This document shows, one piece after another, positions 17,122 through 28,468 of a DNA stretch of 64,000 nucleotides (position 1 is its first letter; each line of letters begins with the position of its first letter). Position numbers and translations under genes: made by a program. Source of the stretch: Phenylobacterium hankyongense. GTDB lineage: Bacteria; Pseudomonadota; Alphaproteobacteria; Caulobacterales; Caulobacteraceae. The stretch lies in the NCBI RefSeq assembly GCF_003254505.1, contig NZ_QFYP01000001.1, forward strand, positions 1,162,001 through 1,226,000, given 5' to 3'. Under the pieces are notes generated by a model. The model was not told the origin of the DNA. It searched no databases and worked only from the letters and a program-made list of their open reading frames with translations.

Positions 17122-17952
17122 TCAGAGGCGCTCTATACGCACACGGGCGCTCGGGCGCACCACCCGCTGGGCAAGCGCCACGATCGGCAGGTCGGTCGCG
17201 CCCCAGGTGAGGGCGGCCTGCACGGCCTCGGCGGCGGCGCGGGCGGCGCGTTCGGCGGCCGCCAGCGGCGCGAGCCCCTCCACCAGCCCCGCGCCGAAGC
17301 TGGCGGTGACCAGGTCGCCCGTGCCGTCAGGCGACCTCTCGAGCTTGGGGTGGGCGAACAGGGTGGCCTCGCCGCCGTCCCAGTGGAGCAGGCCGATTTC
17401 CCCGGCCGCGCCGGGCACGGAGGTCACCAGGGCGGACCGGCCTAGCGCCCGGGCCGCGGCGGCGGCGCTGGCGGCGTCGGTGACCGGCAGGCCGGTGAGC
17501 CTCGCCAGCTCCCAGACGTTGGGGGTGATCCAGTCCGCCAGCGGCACCAGCCGCTCCGTCAGCATGTCGGCGACTTCGGGTTTGACGTAGAGCCCGTCCG
17601 GGGCGTCGCCCATGATCGGGTCGACCACCACCACCGGCTGGCGCGCCGCGGCGGCGCGCACCCGCTCCAGCACGCCGGCGGCGATCTCCACCTGTTCGGG
17701 CGAGGAGAAGTGGCCGGTGATCACCAGGTCGACCATGCCGAACACGGCGTCGGCCTCGATGTCGGCCAGCATGCGCCGGAACACCTCCGGCGAGGTGACC
17801 TGGCCCTGGGCGCCCTTGGCCGGGCTGCGCCCCAGCAGCACGGTCGGCGCCAGCACCGGATCGATCTTGTGGGCGGCGAGCACGTACTGCTGCGCGCCGC
17901 CGCCGATCCGGGCGGCGGACACGAAGCTCGACATGATCAGCGCCACAGCCAT
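17122..17952 (-). CDS. pdxY: Pyridoxal kinase
   Basis: Phosphorylates pyridoxal (B6 salvage) with ATP. It has 276 residues and the ribokinase fold. The segment VVVDPIMGDAPDGLYV is the PdxK/PdxY/ThiD signature. The catalytic glycine-rich motif is SPDGTGDLVTASFGAGL, where Asp is the base. WITPNVWELARLTG is the conserved middle block. The gene lies on the minus strand between ahcY (24 bases away) and the hydrolase gene, so it may be transcribed with ahcY. PdxY is favoured over PdxK by general resemblance only. Confidence 0.85.
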   Translation of the reverse strand: MAVALIMSSFVSAARIGGGAQQYVLAAHKIDPVLAPTVLLGRSPAKGAQGQVTSPEVFRRMLADIEADAVFGMVDLVITGHFSSPEQVEIAAGVLERVRAAAARQPVVVVDPIMGDAPDGLYVKPEVADMLTERLVPLADWITPNVWELARLTGLPVTDAASAAAAARALGRSALVTSVPGAAGEIGLLHWDGGEATLFAHPKLERSPDGTGDLVTASFGAGLVEGLAPLAAAERAARAAAEAVQAALTWGATDLPIVALAQRVVRPSARVRIERL

Positions 17953-17976
17953 GGCGCCAGCCTTACTAGCTCAGCG

Positions 17977-19368
<1,392 letters not shown>

Positions 19369-19435
19369 GTCTTGTCCTTGCGGGGCAGAAATCCGGTCGC
19401 GGCTCTATAGCCGTGCGCAGCCCGCCGGGCAACAA

Positions 19436-19459
19436 TCATATAAAGAACTCTTTATGTGA
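19436..19459 (-). promoter_or_regulatory. Palindromic operator upstream of ahcY
   Basis: Inverted repeat with arms TCATATAAAGA and TCTTTATGTGA separated by AC. Ten of eleven arm positions pair, in an AT-rich island within GC-rich DNA. It lies 68 to 91 bases upstream of the ahcY start. ArsR-type SahR regulators are known to control ahcY and methionine-cycle genes in proteobacteria, so a SahR-like operator is the first hypothesis. No regulator gene is in the window. Confidence 0.6.
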
Positions 19460-19494
19460 CTTGGCCGCTGCGCTGCCGCAGGCGCTCTCTATTG

Positions 19495-19588
19495 GTCCAC
19501 GAACCACACGAACCACACGAACTGGCCCTGCCACCGGCTAGCCTGGACCAGACGAAGCGCGTTGGTGTGGTTCGTGTGGTTCGTGGAC
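19495..19588. repeat. 24-bp inverted repeat built from 9-bp tandem units
   Basis: The left arm (19495-19518) contains two tandem copies of GAACCACAC after GTCCAC. The right arm (19565-19588) is its exact reverse complement. The spacer is 46 bases. A TTGG outside each arm adds an imperfect extension. It lies downstream of the CYTH-CHAD gene and upstream of the ahcY operator. The structure resembles a REPIN or short non-coding mobile element; it could also act as a transcript end for the CYTH-CHAD gene. Confidence 0.75.
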
Positions 19589-19624
19589 ATTCCAACCGGC
19601 GCTGCCGCGCCACGGCGCCTGAAG

Positions 19625-21106
19625 TCAGCGCGCCGCCCAGAACGGCTCGGCGTGGTTCAGCTTGTCGAGGGCCTTGGCGGCGCGGTCGACCAGCGCGTCG
19701 GCCCGGCCGGCCCGCAAGCCGACCAGCTCGCCGGCCGCGAAGGCCGCATCCGGCGGCAGCTGCAGGTGGGCGATCAGCGGCTCGGCGGTGGCGATGTCGT
19801 TCAGCTCGCCCAGCGCCTCCTGCAACGCCTTCAGCCGCTTGGTGAAGCGGTCGACGCGCTTCTCGCGGAACAGGCTGGCGAAGCCGTCGGTGGCGTAGCG
19901 GAGCTTCTTGGCCTCGATCCGCGCGGCGTGGCGGGTCTCGGGGGCGGCATGCCTGAGGCCGCGGCCGCATTTGCGCAGCTTGCGGCGGCGGCGCGCCAGC
20001 ACGTCGGCGGCGAAGGCCTTGGCGGGCCCGTGCACGGCATCCGACGCCTTGAGCCAGTCGCCGGTCTCGACCCAGGCGGTGGCGTCGATCAGCAGCATGC
20101 GGAAGCGCTGCGAGGAGACCGCCTCGACGACGTCGCGACGCGCCCGCGCGCGGGCCGCCTCCACCGCCTCCGTCAGGGCCGCGAGCCCGGCCGGCGGCGG
20201 GTCGAGCCTGGCGGCCGGCTCCAGCACGTCGGCGGCGAAGACGTCGAGGTTGCGCGCCTCGTCGCCGGCCTTGCTCAGCCAGCGCAGCTCGCGCTTCACC
20301 CGCTCGAAGTCCTTGTCGCGGACCACGTCGGAAAAGGTGGCCAGCGCGCTGCGCAGCCGCCTTGCCGCGACCCGCAGCTGGTGCACCGCCTCGACCTGCG
20401 GCGCTTCGCGCAGCACCACGGCGTTGGCCGCGATCTGGCCGAGCGCATTGCGCCCGGCGGCCTGGAAGGCGTCGGCCACGGAGGCGGCGGGCGCCAGCGC
20501 CACCTTCTCCCGGCGTCGCGCCTGCAAGGGCGACCCGGCCACCAGGGCCTGGCCGCGGGCGGCCTTGCCGTCGAAGGACAGGTAGAGCGGGGCGGCGGTG
20601 GAAAGCTCCCGCGCCAGGTCGAACAGGGCTTTCGGATCGCCGCTCATCAGCTCCAGCTCGACCTCGCTGATCGGGCTGGCGTCGCGGCCGCCGCGCACCT
20701 CGCCCTGGTCCAGCGCCAGCTCGATCTCGGCGTCGCCGTAGCGGATCAGCCGCTGGCGGCGCGTCACCCGCACGTTGAACGCCGGCTTCAGGGTCGCCGC
20801 CTGGCCGTGCGGCAGCAGCTCGCGCAGGGGGCCGAGGTCGGGATCGGGGATGTCGCCGACGATCGGCGTCTCGTGCTCCTCGCGCGACAGGCCGTCGCCG
20901 CGCTTCAGGGTCTGCACCCGCGCGCCCTTGCTCTCGCGCACCCTCAGCGAGGCCCCGGCCTTCTGCAGCGCCAGGTCCGGGGTGTCGAAATAGACCGAGA
21001 TCAGTTCGCGGCTCTCGTCGTCGCCGGCCGGCGCGGCGGCCAGCACCGCCCCCAGGTCTTCGGGGGCGCACAGGAACTTGAGCTCGATCTCGCAGGCGTT
21101 CGTCAT
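19625..21106 (-). CDS. CYTH and CHAD domain protein
   Basis: A 493-residue cytoplasmic protein. Residues 1-200 are a CYTH (triphosphate tunnel metalloenzyme) domain: EIELKF at 6-11, [20 protein letters not shown], and ELALDQGEV, with the metal- and phosphate-binding Glu/Arg/Lys rows. Residues about 210-490 are a CHAD domain with conserved His-rich helices ([21 protein letters not shown] and [17 protein letters not shown]). CYTH domains hydrolyse inorganic triphosphate; CHAD domains bind polyphosphate. This matches E. coli YgiF architecture. It is transcribed away from bioB. Confidence 0.9.
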   Translation of the reverse strand: MTNACEIELKFLCAPEDLGAVLAAAPAGDDESRELISVYFDTPDLALQKAGASLRVRESKGARVQTLKRGDGLSREEHETPIVGDIPDPDLGPLRELLPHGQAATLKPAFNVRVTRRQRLIRYGDAEIELALDQGEVRGGRDASPISEVELELMSGDPKALFDLARELSTAAPLYLSFDGKAARGQALVAGSPLQARRREKVALAPAASVADAFQAAGRNALGQIAANAVVLREAPQVEAVHQLRVAARRLRSALATFSDVVRDKDFERVKRELRWLSKAGDEARNLDVFAADVLEPAARLDPPPAGLAALTEAVEAARARARRDVVEAVSSQRFRMLLIDATAWVETGDWLKASDAVHGPAKAFAADVLARRRRKLRKCGRGLRHAAPETRHAARIEAKKLRYATDGFASLFREKRVDRFTKRLKALQEALGELNDIATAEPLIAHLQLPPDAAFAAGELVGLRAGRADALVDRAAKALDKLNHAEPFWAAR

Positions 21107-21263
21107 CGCCGGTCTCCGTCCTGGCCGCGATCATACAACGGCCACGGGAGGGGCGGGAGTCGCCGGATCAACATTGGTTAACGCGGTCAGGGCGGCCGCA
21201 GGGCGCCTTGCGCCGGCGCAACCGCCGCGCTCTAAAGCCGCCGAGCCTTCCCAAGGAGCCGGC

Positions 21264-22271
21264 ATGAACGCACCCATCGCTTCCGCCAGCCTGGCCGCCG
21301 ACCCCGCCCAGCCGCGCCACGACTGGACCCTGGAGGAGGTGGAGGCGCTGTTCGAGCTGCCGTTCACCGAGCTGGTGTTCCGGGCCGCCGCCGTGCACCG
21401 GCGCTGGTTCGATCCCACCGAGCTGCAGATCTCCCAGCTGCTGTCGGTGAAGACCGGCGGCTGCCCCGAGAACTGCGGCTACTGCAGCCAGTCGCAGCAC
21501 TTCAAGACCGCCACCACCGCCTCCAAGCTGATGGAGGCCGACGCCGTGATCGCCGCCGCCGCCGAAGCCAAGGCCGGCGGCGCGCAGCGCTTCTGCATGG
21601 GCGCCGCCTGGCGCGACCTGAAGGACCGCGACCTGCCGAAGGTCGCCGCCATGATCGGCGGGGTGAAGGCGCTCGGCCTGGAGACCTGCGCCACGCTGGG
21701 CATGCTGACGCCGGACCAGGCCAAGGCGCTGAAGGCCGCCGGCCTCGACTTCTACAACCACAACCTCGACACCGGGCCGGACTACTACGACCAGGTGGTC
21801 ACCACCCGCACCTACCAGGACCGGCTCGACACCCTGGCGGCCGTGCGCGACGCCGGCATGAGCACCTGCTGCGGCGGCATCGTCGGCATGGGCGAGACCC
21901 GCCGCGACCGCGCCGGCCTGTTGCACCAGCTGGCCACCCTGCCCAGCCACCCGGAGAGCCTGCCGGTCAACGACCTGATGCCGATCCCCGGCACCCCGCT
22001 GGGCGGCTCCGCGCCGGTGGACGGCTTCGAGTTCGTGCGCATGATCGCCGTCGCCCGCCTGGTCTGCCCGAAGTCGGTGGTCCGCATCGCCGCGGGCCGC
22101 GAGCACATGTCCCAGGAGCTGCAGGCGCTCTGCTTCCTGGCCGGCGCCAACTCGATCTTCGTCGGCGGCCGCCTCCTGACCACCGACAACCCCGAGAAGT
22201 CCGCCGACGACGCCCTGCTGGCGGAACTGAAGATGCGCCCGATGACCCGCAAGGCGGCGGAACTGGCCTAA
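21264..22271 (+). CDS. bioB: Biotin synthase
   Basis: Radical-SAM enzyme inserting sulfur into dethiobiotin. It has 335 residues. The radical-SAM cluster cysteines are Cys67, Cys71 and Cys74 in [12 protein letters not shown]. The auxiliary [2Fe-2S] ligands are in the usual segments ([16 protein letters not shown]) with an Arg in the C-terminal VRIAAGRE block. The ATG at 21264 is preceded by AAGGAG at 21253-21258. Its end overlaps the convergent acylphosphatase gene by four bases. It is separated from bioA and bioFD by two unrelated genes. Confidence 0.96.
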   Translation: MNAPIASASLAADPAQPRHDWTLEEVEALFELPFTELVFRAAAVHRRWFDPTELQISQLLSVKTGGCPENCGYCSQSQHFKTATTASKLMEADAVIAAAAEAKAGGAQRFCMGAAWRDLKDRDLPKVAAMIGGVKALGLETCATLGMLTPDQAKALKAAGLDFYNHNLDTGPDYYDQVVTTRTYQDRLDTLAAVRDAGMSTCCGGIVGMGETRRDRAGLLHQLATLPSHPESLPVNDLMPIPGTPLGGSAPVDGFEFVRMIAVARLVCPKSVVRIAAGREHMSQELQALCFLAGANSIFVGGRLLTTDNPEKSADDALLAELKMRPMTRKAAELA

Positions 22272-22549
22272 GCCGTCGGCCGCTCCTCGAAATCCTGGGG
22301 CGCCTCATCCGCCGCCTCGAAGCGCTCCACCGAGGTGACTTCCGCGTGGCTGGGGCCGCGCCGACAGGCCTGCGCGAACTGCTCCACGGCCGCGCCAGGA
22401 CCTGCCGCCAGCACCTCCACCGACCCGTCGCGGCGGTTCCTGACCCAGCCGCCGAGCTGCAGCCGGCGCGCTTCGGCGCAGGCCCAGAAACGGTAGCCCA
22501 CCCCCTGGACGCGACCGCGGATGATCAGACGGGCGGCGATGCGGTCCAT
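22268..22549 (-). CDS. acyP: Acylphosphatase
   Basis: A 93-residue enzyme hydrolysing carboxyl-phosphate bonds. The signature [27 protein letters not shown] includes the active-site Arg (in VGYRFW) and Asn (in [13 protein letters not shown]). Length and fold match the small AcyP family. It is convergent with bioB, sharing four bases at the stop codons. Upstream is a gap of 41 bases to the metallo-beta-lactamase-fold gene. Confidence 0.92.
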   Translation of the reverse strand: MDRIAARLIIRGRVQGVGYRFWACAEARRLQLGGWVRNRRDGSVEVLAAGPGAAVEQFAQACRRGPSHAEVTSVERFEAADEAPQDFEERPTA

Positions 22550-22590
22550 AGCTCAGGAATGGCTCTGGGCGCTCGACAGTCAACGAGCCG

Positions 22591-23334
22591 CTAGGCCGGC
22601 GTCGGCGCGTCGTTGAAGCGCGCCGCCTCCCGCTCGCAGAAATCGGCCAGCCCGCGCAGGGGCGCCGCGCCGTCGCCCTCGAACGACGATCCGTGCATCA
22701 GCGCCAGCGTCGTCGGCGCGAGCGCCGCCAACCCGCGCAGCACCTGGCCGGTGGCCGGCGTCATGCACATGGCGTGGAACATCCCTTCGGCCTCCAGCGC
22801 GGCCGGCAGGATGTCGTCCCGGGTGAGCGCGGCGCCGTCGCCGACGTGGGTGAGCAGGTCGCCGCAGAACAGCGTCCCCGCGGTCTCCTCGTAATAGATC
22901 CCCGCCTCCCAGCCGTGGGGGACGTGCGGCGTGCCGAGCCACCGCATCCGCTTGCCCCCGAGGTCGATCACCTCGCCATCGGCCAGCGCCCGCGGCGGGC
23001 GGTCGGCCAGGTCGTTGATCGAGACGTCGCAGCCCAGGACGCCATGCGCCACCTGGGCGCGGGGCGCGGCCTCCAGCCAGAGGTTCATGGCGCCGCATTC
23101 GTCGGCCTCCACATGGCCGAAGCTGATCCAGCGCAGCCGCTCCAGCGGCATGATCCGCTCCACCGCCTGCGCCAGGTCGGCAAAGGTCTGCCGGTGACCG
23201 CAGTGGAACAACATCGGCTCGTCGCCGTCGATCAGGAACTGGTTGAAGGTGAAGCCGGCGGGCGGCGCCACCGCCTCGACCCAGGTGGACAGCCGGTACA
23301 CGCCCGGGGCGATCTCGTTGATCCTCGTATCCAT
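22591..23334 (-). CDS. ODP-type metallo-beta-lactamase-fold protein
   Basis: A 247-residue protein with a metallo-beta-lactamase fold of the oxygen-binding di-iron (ODP) subgroup, as in flavodiiron proteins. The metal motif is GHVEADECGAMN (H-x-E-x-D-E), with further ligand candidates in LGTPHVPHGWEAGIYYEE, LFCGDLLTHVGDG and LMHGSSFEGDG. There is no flavodoxin domain, unlike full FprA-type proteins. The ATG at 23334 was chosen; the 17 residues upstream look non-coding. It may bind oxygen or NO, or be a hydrolase; no partner is evident. It lies between acyP and bioA on the minus strand. Confidence 0.78.
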   Translation of the reverse strand: MDTRINEIAPGVYRLSTWVEAVAPPAGFTFNQFLIDGDEPMLFHCGHRQTFADLAQAVERIMPLERLRWISFGHVEADECGAMNLWLEAAPRAQVAHGVLGCDVSINDLADRPPRALADGEVIDLGGKRMRWLGTPHVPHGWEAGIYYEETAGTLFCGDLLTHVGDGAALTRDDILPAALEAEGMFHAMCMTPATGQVLRGLAALAPTTLALMHGSSFEGDGAAPLRGLADFCEREAARFNDAPTPA

Positions 23335-23423
23335 TTCGCACCTGCCTCGCGGCGACAGGAAACGCCCCGGCGCAACCGGCGGCAATGCGCGGGATCACTT
23401 TCCGCCGTGCGATCGGACGTCGA

Positions 23424-24692
23424 TCAGCCGTTCGCGCCGACCACCTTGCACACCGCCCCGGTGAGCTGGGCGAGCTCGCCTTCCGAGATCGGGTAGGGCG
23501 GCGTCAGGTAGACCACCTTGCCCATCGGCCGGATCCAGACGCCCTCCTGCGCGAAGCCGGCGCAGAGCGCGCCCACCGCCACCGGCCGGTCGAACTCCAC
23601 GACGCCGATCGCGCCGCGCACCCGCACGTCGACCACGCCCGGCGCCGCGCGGCAGGGGGCGAGCCCCGCCTCCAGGCCCTCGGCGATCCGCGCCACGTCC
23701 GCCCGCCACTGGCCGGTCTCGAAGATGTCCAGCGAGGCGTTGGCCGCCGCGCAGGCCAGCGGATTGGCCATATAGGTGGGCCCGTGCATCAGCGCCGCGC
23801 CGGGGTCGTCGGACCAGAAGGCCTCGAAGATCCGCCGGCTGGCGATGGCGGCCGACAGCGGCAGCGTGCCGCCGGTGAGCGCCTTCGACAGGGTGACGAT
23901 GTCCGGGGTCACGCCCGAGCCGGTGCAGGCGAACAGGTCGCCGGTGCGGCCGAAGCCCACGAAGATCTCGTCGAAGATCAGCAGCACGTCATGCCGGTCG
24001 GCCAGCCGGCGCAGCCGCCGCAGCACCTCGTCGTCGTGGAACAGCATACCGCCGGCGCCCTGCACCCGCGGCTCGACGATCATCGCCGCGATCTCCTGGC
24101 CGCGCTCGGCCAGCAGCGCGTCGAGCGCCGCTTCCGACGCCGCATTCACCGGCAGCGCCACCACCGGCTGGGCCGGCATGACCCCGGCGAACAGGCTGTG
24201 CATCCCCTCCTCGGGGTCGCAGACCGTCATCGTCGCCAGGGTGTCGCCGTGATAGCCGCCAAGGAAGGCCAGGAACTTTGTCCGGCCGGCCACGCCGCGG
24301 TTGATCCAGTATTGCAGCGCCATCTTCATGGCGATCTCCACCGAGACCGAACCGGACTCCGCGAAGAACACGTGGTCCAGTTCGCCCGGCAGCAGGGCCG
24401 CGAGCCGGCTCGCCAGCCGATAGGCGGGCTCGTGCGCCAGCCCGCCGAACATCACGTGCGGCGCCCGCGCCAGCTGGGCCTCCACCGCCTGGCGGATGTG
24501 CGGATGGTTGTAGCCGTGGCAGGCGGTCCACCACGAGGCGATGCCGTCCACCAGCTCGCGGCCGTCCTCCAGGACGATCCGGCAGCCCTCGGTGCGGGCC
24601 ACGGTCAGCGGCGCGGGCGCGGTCTTCATCTGGCAATAAGGCCGCCAGACGTGCGGGGCGCCTTCGGAGAGCCAGGCGGGCGATGCGGGCAT
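23424..24692 (-). CDS. bioA: Adenosylmethionine-8-amino-7-oxononanoate aminotransferase
   Basis: PLP-dependent aminotransferase making 7,8-diaminononanoate from KAPA using SAM as amino donor. It has 422 residues. Landmarks are HVWRPYCQMKTAPAPL near the N-terminus, ASWWTACHGYNHP (the BioA-specific Trp pair), FDEIFVGFGRTGDLFAC, and the PLP lysine Lys270 in VTLSKALTGG. The ATG at 24692 fits the family N-terminus; the frame stays open upstream through the opposite strand of bioF, which is not coding. It is divergent from bioF with 63 bases between starts. Confidence 0.95.
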   Translation of the reverse strand: MPASPAWLSEGAPHVWRPYCQMKTAPAPLTVARTEGCRIVLEDGRELVDGIASWWTACHGYNHPHIRQAVEAQLARAPHVMFGGLAHEPAYRLASRLAALLPGELDHVFFAESGSVSVEIAMKMALQYWINRGVAGRTKFLAFLGGYHGDTLATMTVCDPEEGMHSLFAGVMPAQPVVALPVNAASEAALDALLAERGQEIAAMIVEPRVQGAGGMLFHDDEVLRRLRRLADRHDVLLIFDEIFVGFGRTGDLFACTGSGVTPDIVTLSKALTGGTLPLSAAIASRRIFEAFWSDDPGAALMHGPTYMANPLACAAANASLDIFETGQWRADVARIAEGLEAGLAPCRAAPGVVDVRVRGAIGVVEFDRPVAVGALCAGFAQEGVWIRPMGKVVYLTPPYPISEGELAQLTGAVCKVVGANG

Positions 24693-24755
24693 CGGAACCT
24701 CAGGGTGACGCAACGGAGCTTTCGCCGGACCGAGGGCTCGGGCATACGGCGGCCT

Positions 24756-25907
24756 GTGAACGACACCCTCACCGCCTTTGCGCAAGCGAAAATGGCCGAG
24801 CTTGAGGCGCAGAGCCTGCGCCGCACGCTCAAGCCCACCCGTCGGATCGACGGCGTGTGGGTGGAGCGCGGGGGCCGCCGCTACGTCTCCTTCTCCTGCA
24901 ACGACTACCTCGGCCTGTCGCAGCACCCGCAGGTGAAGGCCGCCGCCATCGCCGCGGTGGAGGCCTATGGCGCGGGCGCGGGCGCCTCGCGGCTGGTGAC
25001 CGGCGACCACCCGCTGTTCGAGCGCCTGGAGGCGCGGCTGGCCGCCCTGAAGGGCGCCGAGGCGGCCTGCGTGTTCGGCTCCGGCTACCTGGCCAACGCC
25101 GGCATCATCCCGACCTTCGTCGGCCGCGGCGACCTGATCCTCGCGGACGAGCTGGCGCACGCCTGCATCTGGGCGGGCGCGAAGCTGGCCGGCGCGGAGA
25201 CGATCGCCTTCCGGCACAACGACATGGAAGATTTGGCGGCGAAGCTGGCGGCGCTGCGCCCCGGCGCCCGGCGCGCCCTGGTGGCCACCGACGGGGTGTT
25301 CTCCATGGACGGCGACATCGCCCCGCTCGACCAGATCAGCCGGCTGTGCCGCGCCCACGACGCCTGGCTGCTGGTGGACGACGCCCACGGCCTGGGCGTG
25401 CTGGGCGGCGGCGCGGGCACGGCGCGGCTGTTCCCCGAGGCGCACGTCGACCTGCAGATGGGGACCTTCTCCAAGGCGCTCGGCGGCTACGGGGCCTATG
25501 TCTGCGCCAGCGCCGCGGTCATCGACTTCATCAAGACCCGGACGCGGACGGTGATCTACACCACCGGCCTGCCCCCCGCGAACGCTGCTGCGGCGCTGGC
25601 CGCGCTCGACATCATCGCCGCCGAGCCGGAGCGGGTCGCCGCGCCGCTCGCCAAGGCCCGCCGCTTCACCGCCGCGCTCGGATTGCCGCCGGCCGAGAGC
25701 GCCGTCGTCCCGATCCTGCTGGGCGAGGCGGAGACGGCGCTGGCCGCCGCCGCCGACCTGGAGGCCCAGGGCCTGCTGGCCGTCGCCATCCGCCCGCCGA
25801 CCGTGCCGGCCGGCACCGCGCGGCTGCGCCTGGCCTTCAGCGCCGGGCACCCCGACGAGGCGGTGGACCGGCTGGCGCAGGCCGTCCGGCCCTGGCTGTC
25901 GCAATGA
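24756..25907 (+). CDS. bioF: 8-amino-7-oxononanoate synthase
   Basis: Condenses pimeloyl-CoA or pimeloyl-ACP with L-alanine, releasing CO2. It is a PLP enzyme of the alpha-oxoamine synthase family with 383 residues. It shows SFSCNDYLGLSQHPQV, the GAGASRLVTGDHPLFERLE block, VDDAHGLGVLG, and the PLP lysine Lys240 in MGTFSKALGGYG. The likely start is GTG at 24756, immediately after the bioA-bioF gap; an ATG at residue 13 would remove a normal N-terminal helix. An ATGA overlap couples it to bioD. Confidence 0.95.
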   Translation: MNDTLTAFAQAKMAELEAQSLRRTLKPTRRIDGVWVERGGRRYVSFSCNDYLGLSQHPQVKAAAIAAVEAYGAGAGASRLVTGDHPLFERLEARLAALKGAEAACVFGSGYLANAGIIPTFVGRGDLILADELAHACIWAGAKLAGAETIAFRHNDMEDLAAKLAALRPGARRALVATDGVFSMDGDIAPLDQISRLCRAHDAWLLVDDAHGLGVLGGGAGTARLFPEAHVDLQMGTFSKALGGYGAYVCASAAVIDFIKTRTRTVIYTTGLPPANAAAALAALDIIAAEPERVAAPLAKARRFTAALGLPPAESAVVPILLGEAETALAAAADLEAQGLLAVAIRPPTVPAGTARLRLAFSAGHPDEAVDRLAQAVRPWLSQ

Positions 25908-26593
25908 GGCCCGCGCTGTTCGTCGCCGGCGCCCACACCGACATCGGCAAGACCCATGTGGCGGCCGCCCTGCTCCGCGCGGCCCGCGCCCGCGGCCTGA
26001 CCGCAGACGCCCTGAAGCCGGTGGTCAGCGGCTTCGATCCCGACGACTGGGCGCCCAGCGACCCCGGCCGCCTGCTGGAGGCCCTCGGTCGACCAGCGAC
26101 CCCCGAAGCCCTCGAAGCCATCTCCCCGTTCCGGTTCGCGGCCCCGCTGGCCCCGCCGATGGCCGCGCGGCTGGAAGGCCGGCGCCTGGAGCTCGCGCCG
26201 CTCACCGCGCTGTGCCGCGCCTGGCTGGCGGCCGCGACGGCGGAGCTGCGGCTGGTGGAAGGGGTCGGCGGGCTGATGTCGCCGATCGCCGAGGACGCCA
26301 CCGGGCTCGACCTGATGGCCGCCCTGCAGCTTCCCACGGTGCTGGTGGGCGGCTCCTACCTCGGCGGGATCAGCCACACCCTGACCGCCCTGGAGGTGCT
26401 GCGCAGCCGCGGCCTCGCCGTCGCCGCCTTGGTGGTCAGCGAAGACGGGTCGCCCGACGCGCCGGATTTCAAGGAGACCGTGCAGATGGTCTGTCGGTTC
26501 GCGGGCGCCACGCGCGTCCTTGGCGCAGGGCGGGACACGCAGGCGGGTTGGCCGACGGCCCTGCTCGAGGCGGTGATTGCAGGCGCGCCCTAG
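25904..26593 (+). CDS. bioD: Dethiobiotin synthetase
   Basis: ATP-dependent carboxylation and ring closure of diaminononanoate to dethiobiotin. It has 229 residues. The P-loop is AGAHTDIGKTHVAA (Lys16, Thr17), followed by ALKPVVSGFD and the GVGGLMSPI loop. It is coupled to bioF by ATGA. Together with bioA and bioB this gives the four enzymes from pimeloyl thioester to biotin; the pimeloyl-forming genes (bioC/bioH or bioI/bioZ) are not in the window. Confidence 0.94.
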   Translation: MRPALFVAGAHTDIGKTHVAAALLRAARARGLTADALKPVVSGFDPDDWAPSDPGRLLEALGRPATPEALEAISPFRFAAPLAPPMAARLEGRRLELAPLTALCRAWLAAATAELRLVEGVGGLMSPIAEDATGLDLMAALQLPTVLVGGSYLGGISHTLTALEVLRSRGLAVAALVVSEDGSPDAPDFKETVQMVCRFAGATRVLGAGRDTQAGWPTALLEAVIAGAP

Positions 26594-26644
26594 CTTAGCC
26601 GCCTCCGGGCGCCTACGTTCCGCATCGAGCGCCAAGGGGGCCCC

Positions 26645-27582
<938 letters not shown>

Positions 27583-27586
<4 letters not shown>

Positions 27587-28344
27587 ACTTCCACGCGATC
27601 CGCGCCATCTACCGCTTCGAGATGGCGCGCACCTTCCGCACCGTCGTGCAGTCGATCGCCGCCCCGGTGATCACCACCTCGCTGTATTTCATCGTGTTCG
27701 GCGCGGCGATCGGCAAGCGGATGGCGACCATCGACGGGGTCAGCTACGGCGCCTTCATCGTGCCCGGCCTGATCATGCTGTCGATCCTCACCGAGAGCAT
27801 CTCCAACGGCTCGTTCGGCATCTACATGCCCAAGTGGTCGGGGACGATCTACGAGATGCTGTCCGCGCCGGTGTCGGCGCTGGAGGTGGTGATCGGCTAC
27901 GTCGGCGCGGCGGCCTCGAAGTCGGTGATGCTGGGGCTGATCATCCTCGCCACCGCGCGGCTGTTCGTGCCGTTCGAGATCGTCCATCCGCTGTGGGCGG
28001 CGGCCTTCCTGGTGCTGACCTCGATCACCTTCAGCCTGTTCGGCTTCATCCTCGGTATCTGGGCCGACGGCTTCGAGAAGCTGCAGATCGTGCCCTTGAT
28101 GGTGGTCACGCCGCTGACCTTCCTGGGCGGCAGCTTCTACTCGATCTCGATGCTGCCGGGGATCTGGGCGAAGATCGCGCTGTTCAACCCGGTGGTCTAC
28201 CTGGTCAGCGGCTTCCGCTGGAGCTTTTACGGCATCTCCGACGTCGACGTCGGCGTGAGCCTGGCCATGACCCTGCTGTTCATGCTCGCCTGCCTGACGG
28301 CGATCTGGGTGATTTTCCGCACCGGCTGGCGGCTGAAGACGTAG
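27583..28344 (+). CDS. ABC-2 type exporter permease
   Basis: A 253-residue inner-membrane protein with six predicted helices, starting [24 protein letters not shown]. The segments [21 protein letters not shown] and [21 protein letters not shown] match the ABC-2 membrane domain and are closest to the YadH type by eye. It overlaps the ATPase gene by four bases. Its stop is followed by palindromic repeat copy 3. Confidence 0.88.
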
Positions 28345-28354
28345 GGAAAACAAG

Positions 28355-28463
28355 TGCTCCCCCTCCGGGGGAGTTGTCGGCGAAGCCGACTGAGGGGGTC
28401 CTCCGAGGGTCCGTGCCAACCCCCCTCCGGCCCATCGGGCCACCTCCCCCAGAAGGGGAGGAA
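28355..28463. repeat. Composite palindromic intergenic repeat, copy 3
   Basis: A complete two-half unit. Left half: the CTCCCCC/GGGGGAG hairpin, then GTCGGC-GAA-GCCGAC, a compensatory variant (A to G with T to C) of GTCAGC-GAA-GCTGAC. Right half: CCCCCTCC, a GGCCCATCGGGCC hairpin, CCACCTCCCCC and GGGGAGGAA. It fills the gap between the convergent exporter permease and HPr genes. The paired changes preserve the stem, which points to selection on structure. Confidence 0.88.
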
Positions 28464-28468
28464 CGGGT

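Noticed and set aside
19369..19435. SAH or SAM riboswitch in the ahcY leader
   Set aside because: The leader is under 70 bases before the palindrome and shows no conserved riboswitch core that I can identify.
24693..24755. Biotin regulator operator between bioA and bioF
   Set aside because: No TTATAGATAA-like BioR site and no BirA-type palindrome are visible in the 63 bases.
24693..25904. Upstream extension of bioA over the bioF strand
   Set aside because: The family N-terminus begins at the ATG at 24692; the upstream frame is only antisense to bioF.
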